A stretch of 40,818 bases of DNA from JAAYZK01 sp964535025. Its GTDB lineage: Bacteria; Planctomycetota; Phycisphaerae; SM23-33; FEN-1343. The DNA lies in the NCBI GenBank assembly GCA_964535025.1, contig CAZHRW010000202.1, positions 1-40,818 on the forward strand, given 5' to 3'. The position numbers and the translations under genes are program-made. Under the pieces are notes generated by a model. It ran no database searches. It had not been told where the DNA came from and was given only the letters and a program-made list of their open reading frames with translations. Of the stretch, positions 1-7,746 are shown one piece after another. Positions within the stretch are counted from its first letter, which is position 1. Each line of letters opens with the position of its first letter.

Positions 1-78
1 GACTTCCGCTACGTCCGCGTCGAGACCGCCGGCGGCGAGATGGCCTGGTCGTCCCCGCGGTACGGGGGGCAGGCATGA
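1..78 (+). CDS. C-terminal end of a metallohydrolase-like protein (partial)
   Basis: Only the last 25 codons are in the window, ending in TGA at 76-78. The tail contains YVRVETAGGEMAWSSPRY. A closing 'YxRV...G..AWSSP' strand is, from memory, typical of PHP-like CehA/McbA or DUF3604 metallohydrolases in Planctomycetota. The stop overlaps the ATG of the next gene (ATGA), so the two were probably co-transcribed. The family call rests on one short motif and is tentative; that this is the end of a real gene is likely from codon usage and the overlap. Confidence 0.5.
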   Translation, partial: DFRYVRVETAGGEMAWSSPRYGGQA

Positions 79-355
79 GCCGATCGCCCCAGCGGCCGAA
101 CATCCTGCTGATGATCCCGCACGACCTGGGCGACTTCCTGCACGGGTACGGCCACGCGAGCGTCCGCCGTCCGAACCTGGACGCGATGGCCGAGCGGGGC
201 GTGTCGTTTCGGGCGCGTTTCACCCCGTCGCCGGAATGTTCCCCCAGCGGGGGGCGATGCTGACGGGGGCCGTCGGCGGGGCGTTATTTTACGATGCCGC
301 CTACTATCCGCCGGCCGCCGCCTTGATGTCGGCCGACCGTGGATCAGAAAGCTAG
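75..355 (+). pseudogene. Truncated, frameshifted S1 sulfatase remnant
   Basis: The N-terminus is a clear sulfatase start: NILLMIPHDLG, then RRPNLDAMAERGVSF, then TPSPECSPS at 222-248. In the family the catalytic motif reads C-S-P-S-R-G followed by MLTG. Here one C is missing at about 248, so the frame reads CSPSGGRC and stops at 261-263. Restoring one base gives CSPSRGAMLTG and then about 27 residues without sulfatase character, ending in TAG at 353-355. About 400 residues of a normal sulfatase are absent. I therefore see an N-terminal stump with a frameshift in the formylglycine motif, joined to the upstream region of the next gene. The single-base gap lies between C and G runs and could itself be a sequencing error, but the missing body cannot be. 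Confidence 0.75.
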
Positions 356-370
356 GAAAGGAAAACCGTT

Positions 371-1723
371 ATGGCAAGCTCATCCCTTCAGATCGGCCTG
401 GGCCGCGCGGACATCACGCCCCGCGTGGGCGTGGAGCTGCAGGGCTACGGCCCGTTCCTGTGCCGTCACAGCGACGGCGTGCGGGACCGCCTGTACGCGC
501 GGGCGGTGGCGTTCTCGGTCAACGGCGAGCGGGCCGTCCTGGTAAGTTGCGACCTGATCGGCGTTTCGGCCGCCATCACCCGTCGGGTGCGCGAGACGGT
601 CGGCCGGGCAACCGGCCTGTCGGCCGAGCGCATCATGGTCCACGCGATCCACACCCACAGCGGCCCGGCGGTGCGGGTCTACAGCGGGTGGGGCGCGCCC
701 GATCCGGTCTACCTCGAACTGTTGCCCGGCCGGATCGCCCGCGCCTGCGTGGACGCGGTGGCGGCCCTGCAGGATGCCACGCTCGCCCACGCGGAGGTCG
801 AATGCCAGGGCATCGCAACCAACCGTCGCACCGACGTTTACTCGGCCAAGACGGTCGAGGAGGTCCTCGACGACCGCTGGCGGCCGCCGCACCCGGAGAT
901 GACCGACACGACGGCCCACGTCTTCCGCGTTAACGACCGTGAAGGCAGGATGATAGGCTTCTTCTCCTACTACGGCTGCCACCCGGTCATTGGCGGGCCC
1001 GGTTGCCGGAAGATCCACGGCGACTGGCCGGGGGTCGCCTCGAACCTCGTCGAGCGCCTCCACCCGGGCGCCACGGGCTTCTTCCTCCAGGGCGCCCAGG
1101 GCGACATCAACGCCTGCCGCGTCTGCAGCGACGAGGGCGAGGCCCTGCGTGTGCTCGACGCCGTCGGCGCCCGCTATGCCCGCGTGATCCTGCGGGGGCT
1201 CGCCGCGGCCGAGCCGCTGGCGATCGATCGGTTGGCCGCGGCGCGGCGCGAGGTGGTGTTTACACGCAAGCCCTGGGATCGCAAGAAGTTGTCTGCCCTT
1301 CTGGCCGAGCAGGAGGCGGTTCTCGCCGCGGCGGACGCCGACGATGGGGACCGCGAGGTCCGCATGGCGATGGTCTACGCCCAGGCCCTGCGGTCGCTGC
1401 TGGAGCGTCTGGATCGCGGGGAGGACCTCTCCCCCCCGGAGGAGTTGCACGGCCTGCGTGTGGGTCCGGTGGCGTTTTTGGGCGGCCCGTTCGAGATCTT
1501 CCGGGCGATCAAGAACGACGTCGTCGCCGCCGCGTCGGCGCCGATCCCGCTGGTGATGGGCCTGACCAACAACAGCATCGGCTACGCCTTCGACCACGCC
1601 GCCGCCGAAGCCGGCGGCTACGAGAGCGATCGTGTCCCCTTCATTTGCAGACAGTTACCGTTCGCAAACATCCACGACGAGCTGGCCGCCGGCCTGCTGG
1701 ACGTGGATCGTGCGCTCGCCTGA
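371..1723 (+). CDS. Neutral/alkaline ceramidase-like hydrolase
   Basis: The 450-residue protein opens with LQIGLGRADITPRVGVELQG, the usual start of the neutral/alkaline non-lysosomal ceramidase N-terminal family. Likely zinc ligands are visible in HAIHTHSGP (H94, H96) and YYGCHPV (H204). FFLQGAQGDIN stands where true ceramidases carry the nucleophile loop. True neutral ceramidases hydrolyse the amide bond of ceramide and are about 650-750 residues long, so this shorter protein lacks the C-terminal domain and its substrate is unknown. No signal peptide is seen. AGGAAAGG at 354-361 is a good ribosome site for the ATG. The stop overlaps an in-frame ATG of the following SDR gene, and the pair looks like one transcript. 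Confidence 0.85.
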   Translation: MASSSLQIGLGRADITPRVGVELQGYGPFLCRHSDGVRDRLYARAVAFSVNGERAVLVSCDLIGVSAAITRRVRETVGRATGLSAERIMVHAIHTHSGPAVRVYSGWGAPDPVYLELLPGRIARACVDAVAALQDATLAHAEVECQGIATNRRTDVYSAKTVEEVLDDRWRPPHPEMTDTTAHVFRVNDREGRMIGFFSYYGCHPVIGGPGCRKIHGDWPGVASNLVERLHPGATGFFLQGAQGDINACRVCSDEGEALRVLDAVGARYARVILRGLAAAEPLAIDRLAAARREVVFTRKPWDRKKLSALLAEQEAVLAAADADDGDREVRMAMVYAQALRSLLERLDRGEDLSPPEELHGLRVGPVAFLGGPFEIFRAIKNDVVAAASAPIPLVMGLTNNSIGYAFDHAAAEAGGYESDRVPFICRQLPFANIHDELAAGLLDVDRALA

Positions 1724-1743
1724 TGGCGGGGAGGTCATCGGCC

Positions 1744-2499
1744 ATGGCTGACCGATTCGATCTGACCGGCCGTCGTGCCCTGGTCACCGGCGCCTCGCGG
1801 GGCATCGGCCGCGCCATCGCTTTGGGGCTGGGAGGTTGCGGCGCGTCGGTCGCGGTGCACTACGCCCGTCGGGAGGACGCCGCGCGGGAGGTGCTGGCCG
1901 AGTTGGACGGCCGCGGCTGCGTCGTGGGGGGCGACCTGGCCGCCGACGATGCGCCCGCGCGGATCATCGACGAGGCGGCCGCGGCGCTGGGCGGGATCGA
2001 CATCCTCGTGCTCAACGCCTCCGTGCAGTACATCCGTCGGTGGGACGAGCCGAACCGCGAGGAATTCGACCGGCAGACGGCCGTTAACTTCCGCTCGCTG
2101 CTGGAGATGATCCAGCGGGCGGCCCCGGCGATGGTCGAGCGCCGCTGGGGTCGGATCGTCACCGTCGGCAGCGTCCAGCAGTACCGGCCCTACCCGCACA
2201 TGGTGCCCTACGGGGCCCTGAAGGCGGCCCTGGAGCAGATGGTCCGCAACCTCGCCCGCCAGCTCGGCGGCCACGGGGTGACGGTCAACAACCTCGTGCC
2301 CGGCGTGATCGCCACCGAACGGACGGGGACGATCTACAACGACCCCGACGTCAAGGCCCGCGCCGGCGCCGGCATCCCCCTCGGCCGCGTCGGCGAGCCG
2401 GACGACTGCGTCGGGGCGGCACTGCTGCTGTGCTCAGAGGCCGGGGCCTACATCACCGGCACCGACCTGATCGTCGACGGCGGCTATCGCCTGCGGTAG
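1744..2499 (+). CDS. SDR-family NAD(P)-dependent oxidoreductase
   Basis: A 251-residue classical short-chain dehydrogenase. The Rossmann motif TGASRGIGRA is near residues 14-23, LVLNAS is the NAG-like motif, the catalytic Ser is in VGSVQQY, the catalytic Tyr-Lys is in YGALKAAL, and the C-terminus has the usual ITGTDLIVDGGY. Such enzymes oxidise or reduce sugar, polyol or acyl hydroxyls; the substrate cannot be read. I chose the ATG at 1744 because GGGGAGG at 1729-1735 precedes it by 8 bases. An in-frame ATG at 1723 overlaps the upstream stop but would add residues before the usual start of the fold. It follows the ceramidase-like gene closely and ends against a convergent gene. Confidence 0.93.
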   Translation: MADRFDLTGRRALVTGASRGIGRAIALGLGGCGASVAVHYARREDAAREVLAELDGRGCVVGGDLAADDAPARIIDEAAAALGGIDILVLNASVQYIRRWDEPNREEFDRQTAVNFRSLLEMIQRAAPAMVERRWGRIVTVGSVQQYRPYPHMVPYGALKAALEQMVRNLARQLGGHGVTVNNLVPGVIATERTGTIYNDPDVKARAGAGIPLGRVGEPDDCVGAALLLCSEAGAYITGTDLIVDGGYRLR

Positions 2500-2510
2500 G
2501 GGCGTCCCCT
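2498..2510. terminator. Short hairpin shared by two convergent stop codons
   Basis: AGGGG-CGT-CCCCT forms a perfect 5-bp stem between the SDR gene (TAG at 2497-2499) and the minus-strand DUF3616 gene (TGA at 2512-2510). It overlaps both stop codons. There is no T run on either side, so intrinsic termination is possible but unproven. Confidence 0.35.
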
Positions 2511-3649
2511 CACGGCGTCAGCCAGGTGGCCCGGAACCACCGGCGGGCCAGGGGCACCTGGTGCTTGTTCTCGCAGCGGCCGTCGCGGTAGGCGCCCGGA
2601 AGGCAATCCTCGGGGCCGTCAATGGTTACCTCGACAGAGCCGTCGTCGCTGAGCACGGCGACCCGCGGCGACGACGCCGGGCAGATGAGCCCCTCGGGGC
2701 TGAACTCGAGGGCCGGGTCCAGTTCCCTCACCCGCGTCGGCGTCTGATCCGCCTCGCCCGACCAGCGGTAAAGTTCCCCGCCGCGCTGGCCCTCGTGGGG
2801 GCCGGCCGTCAGCCAGAAGGCCCGGTGGTGGGGCGAGTAGGCCATGGCGCGGATGCCCCGGCCGTCGAGGTCCCACAGCAGCGGCTCGCCCCAGTGAGGC
2901 GATTCGCCCCGCTCGACGACGGCGGGGGCGTTCAGCAGGGGCACGACGACGGCCCGCGGACGACCGTCCGGCCCCCGGGGGCGGGGGTTGCGCAGGCCGA
3001 CGTAGAGCACCTGCCCGTCCGGCGGGGCCGCGAGGGCCTCGATGTTGAACCCTTTGTCCTTGGGCGCCAGTGACTTGCGGCGGGAGCGGTCGATCGCCCC
3101 GTCGTCGAGTCCGATCGCCTCGGCCAGGTGCAGGGGCCGCAGGTGGTCCGCGCGCGCCAGCGATAAGGCCAGTTCAGTGAAAGGCTTGCCGACGGGGCGC
3201 ACCGTCGTCGGCGACCGGTCGCTCAACTCGACGGCGAAGAAACGGTAGCGGCTCCGGCGGAATTTGCCGTTCTTGTTGCGGCCGTGCGAGGTGATCCAGT
3301 ACACCCGTCGCCCGACCCGCGCGGCGCCCTCGATGTCGGCCTCGGGATGCTCGGCGTCGGTCGCCAGCCAGTCCGACAGGTCGAAGGTCTCGGCGGGCAG
3401 GTCGCCGTCGAGGCGGTACAGCCGCAGGCTGTTGGTCTCGTCGTCGGCCACCAGCATGTGGTCGTCGTCGACGGCCACCGCCGCCGAGGCGTCGCTCATG
3501 CCGTGATAAGTCTTTGTCGGCGGCGGGGTTTCAGCCCGGCAGCTTCCCAGGATCAGCGCCGTCGCCAGAAGCGCCGTCGTCCGGCGAGCTCGGCCGCGTC
3601 GCGGGGCCGCGGGCCGGCAGGCCCTCGCAGCGTCCGTCGGGGTCCACAT
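2510..3649 (-). CDS. DUF3616-type lipoprotein
   Basis: From the ATG at 3649 the protein has 379 residues: a basic N-region, a hydrophobic stretch ALLATALILGSC that ends in a lipobox-like Cys, then a beta-rich domain with LRLYRLDGDLPAETFDL, ADIEGAARVGRRVYWITSHGR and FNIEALAAPPDG. These match my memory of DUF3616, whose function is unknown but looks propeller-like. The start has GGGAG 6 bases upstream. It lies 119 bp inside the 3' end of the TolC-like gene in another frame, which is a large overlap. A later start at about 3499 (MSDASAAV) would avoid the overlap but lose the lipoprotein signal. The protein is probably exported to the cell envelope and co-transcribed with the TolC-like gene. Confidence 0.75.
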   Translation of the reverse strand: MWTPTDAARACRPAAPRRGRARRTTALLATALILGSCRAETPPPTKTYHGMSDASAAVAVDDDHMLVADDETNSLRLYRLDGDLPAETFDLSDWLATDAEHPEADIEGAARVGRRVYWITSHGRNKNGKFRRSRYRFFAVELSDRSPTTVRPVGKPFTELALSLARADHLRPLHLAEAIGLDDGAIDRSRRKSLAPKDKGFNIEALAAPPDGQVLYVGLRNPRPRGPDGRPRAVVVPLLNAPAVVERGESPHWGEPLLWDLDGRGIRAMAYSPHHRAFWLTAGPHEGQRGGELYRWSGEADQTPTRVRELDPALEFSPEGLICPASSPRVAVLSDDGSVEVTIDGPEDCLPGAYRDGRCENKHQVPLARRWFRATWLTP

Positions 3650-5228
3650 GGAGCGCTCCCGTGTCACGATAAAGGTTGACGACCGCGACGGCATAATCGG
3701 TCCGCGCGTCGGCGAGCTCGACCTGCAGGTCGAACAGGTCGTTCTGGGCGTCGAGGACATCCTCCACGTCGGCCTGGCCGTACTGCAGGAGGGTGGAGGC
3801 CTTGGTGAGCCGCATCATCGCCGGTGCGAGTTGGTCTTCGAGGATGCGGCGGCGTTCGGCGGCGGTCTGGAGGTCGCGGAGCACCTGGCGGACCTCGAGG
3901 GTGACGAGCTGGACGCCCTCGTCGTACTCCCGCCGGCGCTGGAGCACCTCCAGCAGGGCGGCGCGGTAGTCGTTGCGTTCGATGAGGCGGTCGATCGGCG
4001 CGTCGAACCGCAGGGCGAGGGTGAGGCGATCGTCGACGTCCATGCTGCCGAAATCGTTGTCGTAGCCGGAGATAAGCGAGCCGGAGGCGACCAGGCTCAG
4101 CCCCGGCCCCAGCGCGTCGGCGGTCACCTCCACGTGGCGTTGGGCGTCGTCGATCCGGTCGCGGCGGTTGGCCAGGTCGAGCCTGCGATCGAGCGCCAGC
4201 TCGACCGCCCCGGCCTCGGGGCGCTCCAGGTCGATCAGCTCCAGCGACCAGCGGGCGTGCAGCGCCGCCGGATCCAGGCGGATGGCGGTGGCGGTGGGGA
4301 TGCCGAGGGTCTGCTTGAACACGTCGAGCATCGTTTCGTACTCGAGGCGGGCTTCCAGCAGCTCGTTGTGGGCCTCGGTGAGGTCCTGGCGGGCCTCGAG
4401 CAGTTCGTACTCGCTGACGCGGCCGGCGTCGGCCAGCTCGCGCATCCGCGCCAGGTGGTCGGTCATGGCGGCGTGGTTGGATTGCGCATGTTGGGCCACC
4501 GCCTGAAGTTCGAGCACCTGAACGTACTCGGCCATCACCTGCGCCGCCAGGAGCTGCCGCGTGCGGCTGTAGGTGCGGATCTGGTAGAGCGTGTCGCGCC
4601 GGGCCTGCGTGAGCGGTTCGAGCACGACGTCGCCGCCGAACCCCCGCAGCAGCGGCTGGACGACCGTGGCGTTGGCCAGCGTGTTGAAGCCCTCGGACCC
4701 GTCGCCGCTGAGCACCTGCATCCAGCCGGTCAGCACGTCGGCGGTGATGGTGGCGCCGCTGCTGAGCAACTGCTGGTAGGCCGCGGCGGCGTCGACGCCG
4801 GCGGTCGTCTCGTTGGGCAGATCGCTGAACCGGTCGCGCCGCCAGAAGCCCGTCAGCGCCACCAGCGGGTGCGGCGCGAACTGGTAGGCGGCGAGCGTTT
4901 CGTTAAGCCCGGCCAGGTAAAGCAGTTCCTTCTCCGTCTGGAGCGTGCGGTTGTAGTCGAGCGCCACGGCCACCGCCTCGGCGAGCGTGAGGACCCCCTC
5001 GGCGGGCAGCGCCCGGGGCGTCGACGGCGGGTGCACCGCCGGGTCCACGTCGGCGACGTAGCGCTCCTCGCGTCCGCCGGCGTCGGCGGGCCACTGGCGG
5101 TCGATGGCGTCGTACACGTCGCGGTCGGCCTCGGCCTTGTAGTGCGACGGCGCACAGCCCGTGACGACCGACGCCGTCAGCGAGGTGAGGGCGATCAGCA
5201 CGGAAACTCCAGCGCGGCTTGAAACCAT
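3531..5228 (-). CDS. TolC-family outer membrane efflux lipoprotein
   Basis: A 565-residue outer membrane channel of the TolC/OMF type. It starts with a signal segment VSVLIALTSLTASVVTGC, whose Cys fits lipid attachment, as in many OMF lipoproteins. Two long alpha-helical coiled-coil repeats follow, for example NRTLQTEKELLYLAGLNE and later LTLALRFDAPIDRLIERNDY with LLQYGQADVEDVLDAQNDL, the usual closing helix. OMF proteins form trimeric barrels that extend into the periplasm and serve RND, ABC or MFS exporters. No inner-membrane pump or adaptor is adjacent, so the partner is elsewhere. The ATG at 5228 is preferred over one at 5333 because it opens the signal peptide. The C-terminal tail is Pro/Gly/Asp-rich and overlaps the DUF3616 gene. 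Confidence 0.88.
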   Translation of the reverse strand: MVSSRAGVSVLIALTSLTASVVTGCAPSHYKAEADRDVYDAIDRQWPADAGGREERYVADVDPAVHPPSTPRALPAEGVLTLAEAVAVALDYNRTLQTEKELLYLAGLNETLAAYQFAPHPLVALTGFWRRDRFSDLPNETTAGVDAAAAYQQLLSSGATITADVLTGWMQVLSGDGSEGFNTLANATVVQPLLRGFGGDVVLEPLTQARRDTLYQIRTYSRTRQLLAAQVMAEYVQVLELQAVAQHAQSNHAAMTDHLARMRELADAGRVSEYELLEARQDLTEAHNELLEARLEYETMLDVFKQTLGIPTATAIRLDPAALHARWSLELIDLERPEAGAVELALDRRLDLANRRDRIDDAQRHVEVTADALGPGLSLVASGSLISGYDNDFGSMDVDDRLTLALRFDAPIDRLIERNDYRAALLEVLQRRREYDEGVQLVTLEVRQVLRDLQTAAERRRILEDQLAPAMMRLTKASTLLQYGQADVEDVLDAQNDLFDLQVELADARTDYAVAVVNLYRDTGALHVDPDGRCEGLPARGPATRPSSPDDGASGDGADPGKLPG

Positions 5229-5294
5229 GAACCCATTCTCCCGGTCGTGCCAATTGGGGTGGTGGCGGCCGGCTCGCCGCCGGTCACGGGGTAG

Positions 5295-5323
5295 ATCATA
5301 CGCCGGCGGCGTTTGCGGTGCAA
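5295..5323 (-). promoter_or_regulatory. Candidate sigma70-like promoter for the TolC-like operon
   Basis: On the minus strand TTGCAC (5323-5318) lies 17 bases from TATGAT (5300-5295). The -10 matches the consensus at 5 of 6 positions and the -35 only in its TTG. It lies about 70 bases before the start at 5228 and mirrors the plus-strand candidate at 5363-5391. Confidence 0.45.
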
Positions 5324-5362
5324 CGGGCGGCATGCGTTCGTTCCTCCCGCCATGGACGGCGC

Positions 5363-5391
5363 TTGCGGCAGGGACGGCCGAGGGCTATGAT
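5363..5391 (+). promoter_or_regulatory. Candidate sigma70-like promoter for the GT4 gene
   Basis: TTGCGG (5363-5368), a 17-base spacer and TATGAT (5386-5391) stand 36 bases before the GTG at 5428. The architecture and -10 are the same as the divergent candidate for the TolC-like gene. Confidence 0.45.
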
Positions 5392-5427
5392 TAAGCTGGT
5401 GGGTGGCAGATCCGGGGGAGAGGGAAC

Positions 5428-6582
5428 GTGACAGACATGGTACGACGGAGCGGACGGCCGAGAATGGTGCGTCGCGGCGCGCCGAAACGGGCATTGAGCG
5501 TGGTCAAGACGACGACCGACCCGCTGCGGATCGCGGTGCTCGCGCCGATCGCGTGGCGGACGCCCCCGCGGGCCTACGGGCCCTGGGAGCAGGTCGCCAG
5601 CAACATCGCCGAGGGGCTCGTCCGTCGCGGCCACGACGTGACGCTCTTCGCCACCGCCGACTCGGTCACCGCCGGCCGCCTCCACGCCGTCTGCGGCCGG
5701 GGCTGGGAGGAGGACCCCACCGTCGACGTGAACGTCTGGAAACTCATGCACATCGCCGAGGCGTTCGAGCGGGCCGACGAGTTCGACCTCATCCACAACC
5801 ACTTTGATTACCCGACCTTGACCTACTCCCGCCTGGTCTCCACGCCCGTGGTGACGACGATCCACGGGTTCTCCTCGTCGACCCTCTACCCGGCGTACGA
5901 GAAGTACAACGACAACACCTATTACGTCTCGATCAGCGACGCCGACCGCTACGACGCGATCGACTACGTCGGGACCGTCTACAACGGGATCAACCTGTCC
6001 GACTTCACCTTCAGCGACCGCCGCGACGACCACCTGCTGTGGCTGGGGCGGATCTGCCACGAGAAGGGCACCGCCGAAGCCATCGAGATCGCCCGCCGCA
6101 GCGGGCGCAAGCTCATCCTGGCCGGGATCATCCAGGAAGAGGACTACTACCGCCGGCAGGTGCAGCCGCGGGTCGACAACGACCGCGTCCGCTTCATCGG
6201 CCCGGTCGGCCCGCGGGACCGCGACGAGCTGCTCGGCCGCGCGGCGGCCCTGCTGCACCCGGTGATGCGCCCCGAACGGTTCGGCCTGGTGATGGTCGAG
6301 GCGATGGCGTGCGGCACGCCGGTCATCGGGTTCGACAAGGGCTCGGTCGGCGAGGTGGTCGCCCACGGCCAGACCGGCTACGTCGTCGACGACGTCGACG
6401 CCGCCGTCGTCGCCGTCGACCGCCTCGGCGCGATCGACCCGGCCCGCTGCCGCCGGCGGGTCGAGGAGCACTTCAGTTGCGACGTCATGGTCGACGGCTA
6501 CGTCGACGTCTACCGCCGTGTCCTCCAACTGCACGCCGAGCGCCGCGGCAGCGAGCCGTCCGAAGCGGCCGGGGTGGGATGA
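5428..6582 (+). CDS. GT4-family glycosyltransferase
   Basis: A 384-residue GT-B fold glycosyltransferase. After a basic 30-residue leader it reads LRIAVLAPIAWRTPPRAYGPWEQVAS, then GHDVTLFATADS, DLIHNHFDYP and TTIHGFSS. The nucleotide-sugar half has LLWLGRICHEKGTAEAIEIA and the GT4 donor-site segment PERFGLVMVEAMACGTPVIGF with the conserved E-x7-E pair. The N-terminal motif resembles the BGluT-like GT4 group often seen in Planctomycetota and cyanobacteria, so the acceptor may be a small molecule rather than a polymer. The start is GTG with GGGGGAG at 5414-5420; ATGs at 5437 and 5464 are possible. No membrane segment is seen, so it is probably cytoplasmic. It ends 1 base before the convergent esterase gene. 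Confidence 0.9.
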   Translation: MTDMVRRSGRPRMVRRGAPKRALSVVKTTTDPLRIAVLAPIAWRTPPRAYGPWEQVASNIAEGLVRRGHDVTLFATADSVTAGRLHAVCGRGWEEDPTVDVNVWKLMHIAEAFERADEFDLIHNHFDYPTLTYSRLVSTPVVTTIHGFSSSTLYPAYEKYNDNTYYVSISDADRYDAIDYVGTVYNGINLSDFTFSDRRDDHLLWLGRICHEKGTAEAIEIARRSGRKLILAGIIQEEDYYRRQVQPRVDNDRVRFIGPVGPRDRDELLGRAAALLHPVMRPERFGLVMVEAMACGTPVIGFDKGSVGEVVAHGQTGYVVDDVDAAVVAVDRLGAIDPARCRRRVEEHFSCDVMVDGYVDVYRRVLQLHAERRGSEPSEAAGVG

Positions 6583-6583
6583 C

Positions 6584-7660
6584 TTACCGCCGGCGTCGTC
6601 GTCGCCGCAGCATCGCCCCGCCGCCCAAGGCCAGCAGCGTCATCATCCCCGGCTCGGGGACCGCCTGGGCGAACAGCCAGGGGCGGACGTCCGAGTGGGT
6701 CATGTCCCGCGTCCAACTGTCGGCCGGGCCGTGCCCGTAGCCGGCGGGGAACTCGGTGTAGATCAGCCGCGCCGCCGCCGACGGGTCGGGCGGCAGGCTG
6801 CCCAGCGGGTTGTCCAGGAGGGTGATCTGCCCCGGATCGCCCCAGTGGGGGTCCACCAGCGGCAGGATTCCCAGGGCGCCCGCCCCGTGGGGATAGCCCG
6901 GCGCGCCGATGTCCCTGTTGGGGATCGTGGCGTCGTCGACGCTGTGGATCATCCAGAAGGGCGTCCGGGCCAGTTCCTCGGCACAGTTCCACGGGCCGGT
7001 GCCGTGCGCTTCGACGGCGGCGGCGAACAGGCCGCCGTTGCGGGAGGCCATCTCGAAGACCCCGCACGCGCCGGCCGAGTCGCCGACGAGGTAGATCCGG
7101 TCGGCGTCGACGTGCTCGGCACGGATGCCCAGCGCGCCGGCGAGGTCGGCGTTGTGGCCCGCCTGGGTCAGGTAGCGCAACAGGTTGGCGGTCAGGTGGT
7201 TGTGGTCGGTGTGGGTCGCGTCGGTCTGGAGGTACGTGCCGTTGCCCCAGTTGACGTTCACCCAGCTGGTGGCCTGCGGGGCCAGGACGAAGGCGTTGTA
7301 GGCGGCCGAGACCTGGGCGGACCTGGCGAAGTACTGCCCCGTCATGCGGCGCAGTTGCTGCTGGTTGTCCGTCCCGCCGGCGCCCGAGCCGTGCAGGTAG
7401 ACGACGACCGGGTAGGCGGCACTGCCGGCGGGGTCGTAGCCGTTGGGCAGCGTCAGGCCGAAGGGCACCTCGGCGGGCGTGCCGTCGAGGCCGGTATCGG
7501 TGAAGGTGGCCCGTTTCCAGGTGATCGGCGTGCCGTCGACGGTGTCATGGTAGTCCCCGCCGGCCCACGGGGCCAGGTCGCCGGCGTGGGCGGTCGCGGC
7601 GAGGGCGAGGCACGCGGCCGCGACGAGCCGGCCGGTGGTGTGTCGTAACGTGTGGTGCAT
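6584..7660 (-). CDS. Secreted PEP-CTERM esterase (alpha/beta hydrolase)
   Basis: A 358-residue exported hydrolase. It has a signal peptide (GRLVAAACLALAATAHA), a strand with the oxyanion-type motif YPVVVYLHGSGAGGTDN, the nucleophile elbow GDSAG (S195), MIHSVDD carrying a likely catalytic Asp, and YGHGPAD carrying a likely His. It ends in a PEP-CTERM sorting signal: VPEP, a hydrophobic span MMTLLALGGGAML and an Arg run. The fold is that of esterase/PHB-depolymerase or prolyl-oligopeptidase-like enzymes, which cut esters outside the cell. PEP-CTERM proteins are processed by exosortase. The ATG at 7660 has AAGGGGAG just upstream. It lies 86 bp after another PEP-CTERM gene on the same strand. Confidence 0.88.
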   Translation of the reverse strand: MHHTLRHTTGRLVAAACLALAATAHAGDLAPWAGGDYHDTVDGTPITWKRATFTDTGLDGTPAEVPFGLTLPNGYDPAGSAAYPVVVYLHGSGAGGTDNQQQLRRMTGQYFARSAQVSAAYNAFVLAPQATSWVNVNWGNGTYLQTDATHTDHNHLTANLLRYLTQAGHNADLAGALGIRAEHVDADRIYLVGDSAGACGVFEMASRNGGLFAAAVEAHGTGPWNCAEELARTPFWMIHSVDDATIPNRDIGAPGYPHGAGALGILPLVDPHWGDPGQITLLDNPLGSLPPDPSAAARLIYTEFPAGYGHGPADSWTRDMTHSDVRPWLFAQAVPEPGMMTLLALGGGAMLRRRRRRR

Positions 7661-7746
7661 CAGGTGGTCTCCCCTTGTCGTTGACGTGCGGTGCGGACGG
7701 ACGGCCGCCGGGGCCGCCCGCCCGCGTCGAGGCTCCTTGGGTCGCG

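Noticed and set aside
380..1597. Long minus-strand open frame of 405 codons
   Set aside because: It is the reverse image of the ceramidase-like gene. It is rich in Arg, Val, Asp and Gly as high-GC shadows are, and has no domain.
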